Below, piece by piece: positions 1 to 5,242 of a stretch of DNA of 6,072 bases (position 1 is its first letter; every line of letters starts with the position of its first letter). The notes beneath the pieces were generated by a model, which was given only the letters and a program-made list of their open reading frames with translations, ran no database searches and was not told the DNA's origin. Origin of the DNA: DATFAS01 sp035254305 (GTDB lineage: Bacteria > Bacillota > Bacilli > Aneurinibacillales > RAOX-1). A program made the translations under genes and the position numbers. Location of the stretch: the NCBI GenBank assembly GCA_035254305.1, contig DATFAS010000170.1, forward strand, positions 1 to 6,072, given 5' to 3'.

Positions 1-135
1 TGGGTCAGAGTTTTGTCTCCAGCTTCCTTCAGATTCCACCTCACGGTGGACACCCTTGCTCTTGACTAGTGGTTGGTAACTACAAACCCCCACAGTGGAC
101 TTTCACCACCTAGTTAATCGCCATGCGTGGCACAC
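1..135 (-). mobile_element. 5' end of a group II intron (class IIC-like), domain I, cut by window edge
   Basis: Read on the minus strand, the sequence opens at 135 with GTGTGCC, which fits the group II intron 5' consensus GUGYG. It continues with a GCC...GGC hairpin, the block GGTGGTGAAAGTCCAC (110-95), the block AAGGGTGTCC (57-48) and the block GGAATCTGAAGGAAGC (37-22). From memory, these blocks occur in the same order and spacing in domain I of the Oceanobacillus iheyensis class IIC intron. Group II introns are self-splicing ribozymes and retroelements; a reverse transcriptase/maturase is usually encoded in domain IV. That part, the exon-binding sites in the rest of domain I, domains II-VI and the 3' splice site would lie left of position 1. 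The intron sits directly behind the methyltransferase terminator in the same orientation, which is the usual class IIC target. I am confident it is a group II intron and fairly confident of class C. Whether it is complete and active cannot be seen. Confidence 0.88.
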
Positions 136-136
136 C

Positions 137-169
137 AAAAATATGATGCCTACAATTAGTAAGCATCAT
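137..169 (-). terminator. Intrinsic terminator of the methyltransferase gene
   Basis: On the minus strand an 11-bp stem pairs ATGATGCTTAC with GTAGGCATCAT around a 5-base TAATT loop. One pair is a T-G wobble. ATTTTTG follows the stem. It begins 9 bases after the methyltransferase stop codon, so it is well placed to end that transcript. The group II intron starts one base beyond this element, so the hairpin and T-run also act as the intron's 5' exon. Confidence 0.85.
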
Positions 170-178
170 TCTAACGTT

Positions 179-892
179 TTACTTAACTATTTTTAACATG
201 GTATTTGTGTTCTTTTGAAATTCATAATCAACACTAATTTCTTCAGTATTCCATCCTAAATTCTGTATGTCACGAATTATTTCATCCAAATATTTGTATC
301 TTTCACATGCAAAATTGGTTGTAGGAAAAATCCTTATTTCATTTTTGGTTACACGCATAAGTTCTTCTATTGTTTGCAGATGAAATTCATAATCCAATCT
401 ATCTTCGTAAAGAAATAGAAAATTTGCTGAAAGTGTTAAGTCAAACTGCTTATCACCAAAAGGTAAGGTTGGCAAAACAGCAGGAATATAGCGAGTTTCT
501 ATATCATTCTGTTTCATGTCTGATATACATTCATTCAATGCTTGTGTTCTTATCTGTTTCAATTCATCAACAGACTTGAAATAATCCCACAAGAAGTTCT
601 TTTGAATATCAGCTTTTTCCATATTAAACATGGTGGTTTCAATATCTTGTAAACCTTTTTGCTCCAATTCATCAACAGGGTGGTGGTATGCAATATCACA
701 TGCTGTAACATCCATTCCAAGTCGATTAGATACGGCAGTAAAAGAACATGCTCCAGCAGGGCAATCAAGAATCTTACGCCCCATTAGTTCTCCTTGGGTA
801 AGGTTAAACATTCGCATGTATTCATCCCAAACCCGACCAATGAAGACAATACGATTCAAATCCCACTTGTTAATTGGTTCAACTTTACTCAT
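179..892 (-). CDS. Class I SAM-dependent methyltransferase, substrate unknown
   Basis: This is a 237-aa cytoplasmic protein with a Rossmann-type SAM-binding fold. Motif I is visible as ILDCPAGACSF (residues 41-51), where the GxG-like loop reads PAGACS. An acidic residue after strand 2 is D66 in ACDIAY. Motif IV is LPFGDKQFDLTLSANFLF (143-160), followed by the EELMRV helix and the IRIFP strand (176-190). The stretch between motif II and motif IV is long, acidic and helical (about 70-135) and probably forms a substrate-binding lid. No residues tell whether the substrate is a small molecule, protein or nucleic acid. I see no DNA-methylase DPPY/NPPF motif, which argues against a restriction enzyme. 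The ATG start has a good Shine-Dalgarno sequence (AAAGGTGA, 906-899) 6 bases upstream. The gene has its own candidate promoter and a terminator, so it is probably monocistronic. It has no evident link to the CRISPR locus. Confidence 0.87.
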   Translation of the reverse strand: MSKVEPINKWDLNRIVFIGRVWDEYMRMFNLTQGELMGRKILDCPAGACSFTAVSNRLGMDVTACDIAYHHPVDELEQKGLQDIETTMFNMEKADIQKNFLWDYFKSVDELKQIRTQALNECISDMKQNDIETRYIPAVLPTLPFGDKQFDLTLSANFLFLYEDRLDYEFHLQTIEELMRVTKNEIRIFPTTNFACERYKYLDEIIRDIQNLGWNTEEISVDYEFQKNTNTMLKIVK

Positions 893-939
893 CTCATCTC
901 ACCTTTCTAACTCAACTAATCTAAGCTTAACCCATAAAT

Positions 940-967
940 ATTGTACCAAATCCTCCAATTCTGTACA
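940..967 (-). promoter_or_regulatory. Candidate sigma-A promoter for the methyltransferase gene
   Basis: On the minus strand, TGTACA (967-962) and TACAAT (945-940) are separated by 16 bases. Each matches the -35/-10 consensus imperfectly (4/6 and 5/6). Transcription would start near 933 and give a leader of about 40 bases before the ATG at 892. The region is AT-rich, so a chance match is possible. Confidence 0.35.
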
Positions 968-1064
968 TTTAAAAAAACACTTTAACCTGCGTTATACTTC
1001 CCAATAGCGAAATAAACAAAATCTCCCGAATCCCTTTATTGCACAATCCTGCCCGTTAGCACAG

Positions 1065-1382
1065 TTAACTCAAATCAATAGTTGTCCAACCGACTTCAAG
1101 TAATTTCATTTTCAATTCTTCAAATTCTTCCTTAGTATGTATCTCAATTCTGGTAAAAGGTTTTGTGAAAAATTCATAGAAAGGTGGATTGGCACAAATA
1201 TCCCTTTGCCCTACATACTTACTCTTAGTCTGAAATTCAACCCATTCACCCTCTGACCAATTGGTACGCCTTTTGTTATACATTACCCAATGTTCATTGC
1301 ACTCTTCAAGATTAACAAAAGTATTCTTACCATCATTATCAGTCAAGGTGAATCCTTTTGATGTGACCTCTAATATTTTCAT
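1065..1382 (-). CDS. Hypothetical protein, 105 aa
   Basis: I do not recognise this protein. It is a small soluble protein with no signal peptide, membrane segment or cysteine cluster (a single C at residue 63 and one at 28). It is rich in charged and aromatic residues. The N-terminal third (MKILEVTSKGFTL...) looks like short beta strands. The C-terminal third (TRIEIHTKEEFEELKMKLLE, then VGWTTIDLS) looks like a strand, a helix and a final strand, giving a compact alpha/beta domain. The ATG is supported by CGGGAG (1396-1391) 8 bases upstream. The ATG overlaps the stop of a short upstream reading frame as TAATG, which suggests an operon junction. There is no clear terminator after it; 172 bases separate it from the methyltransferase, which appears to have its own promoter. 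Small genes beside CRISPR loci are often accessory defence or immunity genes, but nothing here shows that. Confidence 0.65.
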   Translation of the reverse strand: MKILEVTSKGFTLTDNDGKNTFVNLEECNEHWVMYNKRRTNWSEGEWVEFQTKSKYVGQRDICANPPFYEFFTKPFTRIEIHTKEEFEELKMKLLEVGWTTIDLS

Positions 1383-1498
1383 TAGGCTAACTCCCGATTG
1401 TAAGCATATTTTCTTTTGTTCATTGCTTGTTCTATGAAAGTTGCAAAATTGCGTACTTTTACACCAATTATAGCAAGATTTGCTCCGCTAAACTCCCG
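1382..1498 (-). pseudogene. Short open frame upstream of the 105-aa gene, possible 3' remnant
   Basis: A frame of 38 sense codons runs from just after a stop at 1501-1499 to a TAA at 1384-1382 that overlaps the ATG of the 105-aa gene by one base. Its translation includes GVKVRNFATFIEQAMNKRKY, which looks like ordinary protein rather than AT-rich noise. There is no credible start near its beginning. The only ATG (1423) would give 13 residues and lacks a good ribosome binding site. The TAATG junction with a Shine-Dalgarno sequence inside the end of the frame is typical of a coupled gene pair. I infer that this may be the broken 3' end of a former partner gene. A chance open frame is quite possible. 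Confidence 0.25.
1467..1475 (-). promoter_or_regulatory. Candidate extended -10 promoter for the 105-aa gene
   Basis: On the minus strand TTGCTATAAT contains a perfect TATAAT (1472-1467) preceded by TG one base upstream, which is an extended -10 element. No good -35 hexamer is seen at the expected distance, which such promoters can tolerate. The transcript would have roughly 78 bases before the ATG at 1382. The site also falls inside the short open frame, so the two interpretations compete. Confidence 0.4.
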
Positions 1499-1862
1499 TT
1501 ACTTCAGCAACATGAATTACTTTTTACGACACTTTTTCCTTATGTTATGCACGATTTCACCGCTTGAGCAACTTCCTATGTAAAAAGCGACGCAAAAGTC
1601 ATGTTCATTGTATTAGCGTATGTTTTGTCAAAAATCTTGGTACTACCCCTATGAGAGCAACTTACAAATAATACCAACTACCTATAGTGAAACTGGATTT
1701 TTTGTTTGTGTAAATTAAATCTAAACCAAATGTGATTAAGCAATTTAACAGGTCGAGTCTTTTTAAAGATTGATTCCTTTATTTAACACAAAGAGTGAGG
1801 ATTCACCCCCACTCTTTAATTCCTTAATTGGTTTTTACTGTCTTCGTTGCTGTTGCAATTAC
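1499..1862. other. AT-rich intergenic stretch with no supported gene
   Basis: I find no reading frame with a start, ribosome binding site and protein-like composition on either strand here, and no tRNA or recognisable RNA gene. It holds only small features: a TCTTTTTAAAGA palindrome (about 1758-1769), and a hairpin at 1790-1817 described separately. It lies at the leader-distal side of the CRISPR array, where the pre-crRNA would end. Confidence 0.6.
1790..1817. terminator. Hairpin downstream of the CRISPR array, possible terminator
   Basis: AAAGAGTG (1790-1797) and CACTCTTT (1810-1817) form an 8-bp perfect inverted repeat around 12 bases, and a GG/CC pair could extend the stem inside. It lies about 46 bases beyond the last, decayed repeat, where the minus-strand pre-crRNA should end. 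The base after the stem on the minus strand is G and the sequence continues GTGTTAAAT, so the U-tract is poor. It could be a weak terminator for the array or simply a processing or stability hairpin. Confidence 0.4.
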
Positions 1863-1894
1863 TTTTCCTGCTGACTCTAGTTGTAGAGTGCGAC
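1863..1894 (-). repeat. Degenerate terminal CRISPR repeat
   Basis: Only the 13 bases TGTAGAGTGCGAC (1882-1894, plus-strand reading) match the consensus; the rest has diverged. The spacing to the next repeat is 34 bp, so it is a true array unit. A different hairpin is possible here: ACTCTA (1874-1879) pairs perfectly with TAGAGT (1884-1889) around GTTG. Cas5c might therefore still bind it, but the 3' handle part of the repeat is lost. Confidence 0.85.
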
Positions 1895-2288
1895 CTGTTT
1901 CCAAACCTGATTCGTCACCGTTTGAATAATTTAAATCCACACACTCATGTAGAGTGCGACTTGCAAAAATGTGAGACTTAGGATAAACCTATATTATTTA
2001 AATCCACGCACTCATGTAGAGTGCGACATGCATTGACTACTTGATTAAATTGATAAGCATAATTTAAATCCACGCACTCATGTAGAGTGCGACGGGTTTG
2101 CATGCCTTCAGTCAGCCTCATTGAAGATTTAAATCCACGCACTCATGTAGAGTGCGACCATGGATGAATTAAAGGAGCTGCAGGAGCTGGTATTTAAATC
2201 CACGCACTCATGTAGAGTGCGACGATTATGATGTAAAATGGAAAAATGATGGAATGATTTAAATCCACGCACTCATGTAGAGTGCGAC
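1863..2288 (-). CRISPR. Type I-C CRISPR array, 7 repeats (last one decayed), 6 spacers
   Basis: The 32-bp repeats lie at 2257-2288, 2192-2223, 2127-2158, 2062-2093, 1996-2027 and 1929-1960. A decayed copy is at 1863-1894. On the minus strand the repeat begins GTCGCACTC and ends GTGGATTTAAAT. It contains a 7-bp stem (CGCACTC with GAGTGCG) around a 5-base loop, as in type I-C repeats. Spacers are 33, 33, 33, 34, 35 and 34 bp from the leader end. The five leader-proximal repeats are identical. The one at 1929 has a single change (at 1941) that breaks a stem pair, and the last keeps only 13 terminal bases. This decay gradient and the I-C consensus both place the leader at the high-coordinate end, so transcription follows the cas genes. 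Cas5c should cut after the stem and leave an 11-base 5' handle (UGGAUUUAAAU) on each crRNA. Confidence 0.98.
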
Positions 2289-2411
2289 AATGGCAATTCT
2301 CATGCCAGTGATGGTAAGGATTCAACCACCCAAAAGTGCGAATATTTACAATTAGGTCTTTCCTTTTCTTATATTTTACCTTTATTTACCACAATCCACA
2401 ACAAAATAAGA
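2289..2411 (-). promoter_or_regulatory. CRISPR leader with candidate promoter
   Basis: This AT-rich stretch lies directly upstream of the first repeat in the direction of array transcription. It should hold the promoter and the signals that direct new spacer insertion. A candidate promoter on the minus strand is TTGTGG (2401-2396), 17 bases, TAAAAT (2378-2373). The -35 is weak and the -10 is good; the transcript would start near 2366, roughly 77 bases before the first repeat. A short GGCA...TGCC inverted repeat (2292-2306) lies next to the first repeat. At 2336-2343 is a third copy of the 8-mer GTGCGAAT found in the inverted repeat at 2412-2456. The leader role is inferred from position and AT content. 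Confidence 0.7.
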
Positions 2412-2456
2412 GGTGCGAATCCCCCAGCAAAACCATGTTCACTTCCGATTCGCACC
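2412..2456 (-). terminator. Long-loop inverted repeat between cas7c and the leader
   Basis: GGTGCGAATC (2412-2421) and GATTCGCACC (2447-2456) form a perfect 10-bp inverted repeat around 25 bases. On the minus strand a U-rich run (TCTTATTTTGTT) follows, so the hairpin could end the cas transcript. From memory, a very similar element (GGTGCGAA..., then AAGTGAACAT, a G-run, TTCGCACC) stands between cas2 and the array in many Bacillus-type I-C loci; the loop here also contains AAGTGAACAT and GGGGG. That would make it a conserved part of the locus with a role in the leader rather than a mere terminator. The inverted repeat is certain; its function is inferred. Confidence 0.6.
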
Positions 2457-2473
2457 AAGAAACCATATTCCTC

Positions 2474-3337
2474 TTAAAAACCATCCAAAACTTCTACATT
2501 TAACCCTTCCATCTGATTTAATTGGATAAGGTACTGATCTAACGACATCGGTTGCTCCACGCTAGATTGGATGGTGAGCAACTCATGCACTTTAGCAGAC
2601 GAGCACAATCCCATTTTGGTTGGATGCTCCCACCAATAGACCTTTTGTACCCGCATACTACCGGCTGGTCGAGCCGAGGATTCATCATTTTCAAACAGAG
2701 TTACAAGGGCTTGCTTTAATTTTTCTGCATCGTCTAGCGTAAACCCTGTTTTCTCAGCCAGTTGGGTGTTAATGCTACCATAGACGACATAGATTCCAAA
2801 ATCTACAAGGTGTTTCATCCCCATGCGATCTGAGCTCATTTTTTCACCAGGCTCCGAATTGACACTTTTCGTAATTTGCATACTATTAATCGTAATCGGA
2901 TCCACACTTCTTGCAATACGGATCGTAACAGGACCTCTTACCCGTTCAGAGATTCCATCTTCACTTTTGTTTTTTCCTTTGAAAGCAAAGACTTGACCGA
3001 AATACCGTACATCATCCCAAACTTGGCAAGCAATTTTTTTGAATTCCTCAGACGAAAAATTCTTTACTTTCAATAGTTTACCTAGTTCTGGATGATTCTC
3101 CATGCGTTCTTTCAAACTGCGGAATCCATCATCTACACGATCGTCGGATTGTACGAAAATGGCCCCTCCCATATCTTGAAGGCGATTGCGAATCTTGCGA
3201 TTGATCGCCTCTCGTGACATCTCTCCAAACCCATCAAAACTTTGTCTCGGACGATTCCCGTTAAGTGGATCCCCATTCGCATTAGCGTTATGGACGGAAA
3301 AGATAACTGCAAAATCAACCTTATGATTTAATACCAT
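2474..3337 (-). CDS. cas7c: Type I-C Cascade backbone protein Cas7c (Csd2)
   Basis: This 287-aa protein is the crRNA-binding backbone subunit. Several copies wrap the spacer part of the crRNA in the Cascade complex and hold the target DNA strand. Family hallmarks are the N-terminal FSVHNANANGDPLNGNRPR (13-31), the KIRNRLQDMG helix (48-57) followed by IFVQSDDR (60-67), the RGPVTI strand (134-139), MQITKSVNS (153-161), GMKHLVDFGIYVVYGSINT (173-191) and VYWWEHP (233-239). The length is normal for Csd2 (about 280-295) and nothing is missing. The ATG at 3337 is set by a strong AAAGGAGG (3353-3346) with 8-base spacing, placed inside the end of cas8c; the two genes are 3 bases apart, so translation is probably coupled. 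In standard I-C operons cas4, cas1 and cas2 follow, but here the gene is followed by the leader and array. Confidence 0.97.
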   Translation of the reverse strand: MVLNHKVDFAVIFSVHNANANGDPLNGNRPRQSFDGFGEMSREAINRKIRNRLQDMGGAIFVQSDDRVDDGFRSLKERMENHPELGKLLKVKNFSSEEFKKIACQVWDDVRYFGQVFAFKGKNKSEDGISERVRGPVTIRIARSVDPITINSMQITKSVNSEPGEKMSSDRMGMKHLVDFGIYVVYGSINTQLAEKTGFTLDDAEKLKQALVTLFENDESSARPAGSMRVQKVYWWEHPTKMGLCSSAKVHELLTIQSSVEQPMSLDQYLIQLNQMEGLNVEVLDGF

Positions 3338-3340
3338 GAT

Positions 3341-3715
3341 TTATTCCTCCTTTGATTCCTTATCTTCTTTTTTCTGGTAAATCGCATTTCGTTGGCAACT
3401 AAAAGCTAATAGATACTTACCCGAAAGTGGAGCATTGTTAAAGGACAAATAATCAAATTTTTCCATGATGTCATCGATGATTCGATTGAGATCACTTGCC
3501 TTTTGTCCTAAACGATTTTGATACGGGAGCAAGCTTTCTTGAATAACCTTCCATGTTTTTTCCGGTTGTTGAGGAAAAACTTGCATATATCGGGCTGCAT
3601 TGGTCGGTCTTTTTTCATTGGCTGCCCGTAAAGCACGTTTTTCAAGTGCATCTGCAACAGCTAACAATCGACCAAATAAATAGCTTCGGTCATTGGTTTC
3701 AGTATCGAGTGACAC
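3341..3715 (-). CDS. cas11c: Small subunit Cas11c, internal translation start within cas8c
   Basis: In type I-C the small subunit is known to be made from an internal start near the end of cas8c. Here AAGGAGGGG (3730-3722) lies 8 bases before an in-frame GTG (3715-3713), codon 510 of Cas8c. This is as strong as the site of any gene in the operon, yet it sits mid-gene. The product would be 124 aa starting at the GTG in GYSVSLDTET, mostly helical (YLFGRLLAVADALEKRALRA, then WKVIQESLLPYQNRL, SDLNRIIDDIMEKFDYL), with the expected size for Cas11c. It would line the belly of Cascade beside the Cas7c filament and stabilise the non-target strand. It shares its frame and stop with cas8c. The site is seen directly; its use is inferred from the family. 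Confidence 0.8.
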   Translation of the reverse strand: MSLDTETNDRSYLFGRLLAVADALEKRALRAANEKRPTNAARYMQVFPQQPEKTWKVIQESLLPYQNRLGQKASDLNRIIDDIMEKFDYLSFNNAPLSGKYLLAFSCQRNAIYQKKEDKESKEE

Positions 3716-5242
3716 AGAATACCCCTCCTTTTGATCAATCAATTGTTTGTTCACAATAGAACAAGCTACATTCAGTGTTTTTTCCCATTCCCATTCTTCC
3801 ATGGTTGTTGGTCGTGAGGCTCTTTGGACCGCAGAACGTACGATATCGAAAGGAATTTTTTGTCCATCCACAATGCAAGGGAGAAGCCTTTCTACGCAAG
3901 CTTTCACCACTTTAGCATCTGCCTTTGGCCCATAAGCTGCGAAGGCAATATCTTTTGTCGAAGGTGCTCCGTAGAATTGTAGGTATTGATGTTCAAGCTT
4001 GTAGCGTTGAAGCCAAGCACAAGTGGAATGCCATTGAACCAATTTCTCAAAATAAAGTTCTTTGTCCATATCTCGATAGTACAAGACCGCCATTCTTCCA
4101 GTCGTTGCGTGGTCCAATACTAAAATCGTCACTTTGGCAAAAGATTTATCTGCTAATTTGTTTTGATACCCATCGAGGGCTTTCGCTAATTCATGGGCAA
4201 GTTCTTCATGTGTATACGATTTTTTTTCGACTTCAGTCACGTAATCAGTGGGTACAAGAGAAAAGGTATCTTCGAGGAGATCTAAAGTATGCGTGTCATC
4301 GTTGCCCCAAACCAGAAAGACACGATCGCCCATCTTTTTGCCTTGACGCTGAATGAGCCATTTTAAAGCATTATGGGCTTTTTGTGATACTTCATAGCTG
4401 ATGCAAGCTACTTCATCACTTTCCGACAAACGCCCCCGATAAGTAAGTCCTTTATCATCGTTCGCTGAGATTAGTTTCGCCATGTCTGCGGCATGACGTA
4501 TTTTCGTAGGATGTTTGGTTGTTTTCGGTAACCACTCTCCCGCTACATAACACAAATCTCGATCATCCATCTGCTCCCGATAATATTGAATGAAGGACTC
4601 ATACATGGTTGGGTCTTTCCACACAGGTGTATAGTCATCCAAGGAACGAACATTGAAACGGACAAACGCACTTTTCGCTTCCCCATCAAGCACTTTATAC
4701 AACAAAGGCTTCTCAGCGGATAGCTCCGCATGGGCTTTGGCATTCCAAGTGGAAATCAACGTGCCTTGTGCATCTAAAAATAAAATTCTTTCTTGCAGCA
4801 AATCTTCAATTAGTCGTCCTTTGCTTACATACCGGTAGATACTTTTTACTTTGTCTGTGACGTAAGGGGATTCAGCCCATTCACGAAGATTTTCAAGGTA
4901 CACATGAAATGGATTTTCTTTTGCCTTGGATTGTCCACCATAGGCAACAAAATCACCTGCTACATATCCCAAATTGTCATGGAGCGGATATGGCGCAACG
5001 GTTAAACCTGTGCGACTCGCCGATTTTTCCGTGCAAGGAATAACGGTATCTCCATCTTCTTCAATGACCGTGGCCGAATGGAACTCGCCATCTTCTGTGA
5101 TTTCTACTTCAATATGGGCTTTCTGTGTGGTATGTGAGATAGGTACTAACGTATATTCTTGTCCGTTGTATTTCCTTTCAAAGACACCTACACGGTCTGA
5201 GTTGGATTCATAGGTTTGATATAAACGGTACAACCAACTCAT
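3341..5242 (-). CDS. cas8c: Type I-C Cascade large subunit Cas8c (Csd1)
   Basis: At 633 aa this is a normal-length Cas8c, the large subunit that recognises the PAM, helps open target DNA and recruits Cas3. It begins MSWLYRLYQTYE, a typical Csd1 start, followed by GQEYTLVPISHTTQKAHIEV (26-45) and VAPYPLHDNLGYVAGDF in the N-terminal domain. The middle contains SYEVSQKAHNALKWLIQRQG and FLVWGND, typical of the family. The C-terminal part is helical and ends in a charged tail (KKEDKESKEE). Its ATG overlaps the cas5c stop as TAATG, and AGGAGG (5254-5249) lies 6 bases upstream. The last 124 codons almost certainly also encode Cas11c from an internal start. The frame is intact with no sign of decay. 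Identification rests on recognised sequence similarity to Csd1, not on a search. Confidence 0.97.
   Translation of the reverse strand: MSWLYRLYQTYESNSDRVGVFERKYNGQEYTLVPISHTTQKAHIEVEITEDGEFHSATVIEEDGDTVIPCTEKSASRTGLTVAPYPLHDNLGYVAGDFVAYGGQSKAKENPFHVYLENLREWAESPYVTDKVKSIYRYVSKGRLIEDLLQERILFLDAQGTLISTWNAKAHAELSAEKPLLYKVLDGEAKSAFVRFNVRSLDDYTPVWKDPTMYESFIQYYREQMDDRDLCYVAGEWLPKTTKHPTKIRHAADMAKLISANDDKGLTYRGRLSESDEVACISYEVSQKAHNALKWLIQRQGKKMGDRVFLVWGNDDTHTLDLLEDTFSLVPTDYVTEVEKKSYTHEELAHELAKALDGYQNKLADKSFAKVTILVLDHATTGRMAVLYYRDMDKELYFEKLVQWHSTCAWLQRYKLEHQYLQFYGAPSTKDIAFAAYGPKADAKVVKACVERLLPCIVDGQKIPFDIVRSAVQRASRPTTMEEWEWEKTLNVACSIVNKQLIDQKEGYSVSLDTETNDRSYLFGRLLAVADALEKRALRAANEKRPTNAARYMQVFPQQPEKTWKVIQESLLPYQNRLGQKASDLNRIIDDIMEKFDYLSFNNAPLSGKYLLAFSCQRNAIYQKKEDKESKEE
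3722..3730 (-). promoter_or_regulatory. Internal Shine-Dalgarno sequence for Cas11c
   Basis: On the minus strand AAGGAGGGG is nearly a full anti-16S match and precedes an in-frame GTG by 8 bases. It encodes lysine-glutamate-glycine of Cas8c. Its position decides the Cas11c start. Confidence 0.75.

Noticed and set aside
1..135. Left-edge sequence as an insertion sequence end or small RNA gene
   Set aside because: The minus-strand reading matches group II intron domain I block by block, starting with GTGTG, which explains it better.
630..1007. Plus-strand open frame of 125 codons opposite the methyltransferase
   Set aside because: It is antisense to a well-supported gene and then runs into its promoter region. 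The composition (serine-rich, no domain) is that of a shadow frame, and I see no ribosome binding site.
1441..1460. Similarity between 1441-1456 and the start of the spacer at 1961-1995 (shared TTGCAAAA), as possible self-targeting
   Set aside because: Only 8 bases match in a row and the rest diverges, which is expected by chance in AT-rich DNA.
1508..1608. Imperfect inverted similarity (CATGAATTACTTTTTAC and GTAAAAAG...CATGTTC) as ends of a small mobile element
   Set aside because: The arms match only in patches, no target duplication is visible, and the sequence between them is featureless.
1790..1817. Hairpin with GAGTG/CACTC arms as a further CRISPR repeat
   Set aside because: Apart from the short stem motif it does not align with the repeat, and its distance from the last unit does not fit the roughly 66-bp period.
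2289..2473. Possible remnants of cas4, cas1 or cas2 between cas7c and the array
   Set aside because: I looked for coding-like frames or Cas1/Cas2/Cas4 motifs on both strands and saw none; the stretch is explained by leader elements and the inverted repeat.
3925..4356. Plus-strand open frame of 143 codons opposite cas8c
   Set aside because: It lies wholly antisense to the intact cas8c gene, has no family resemblance or start signal, and its low-quality translation is rich in Cys, His, Arg and Ser.
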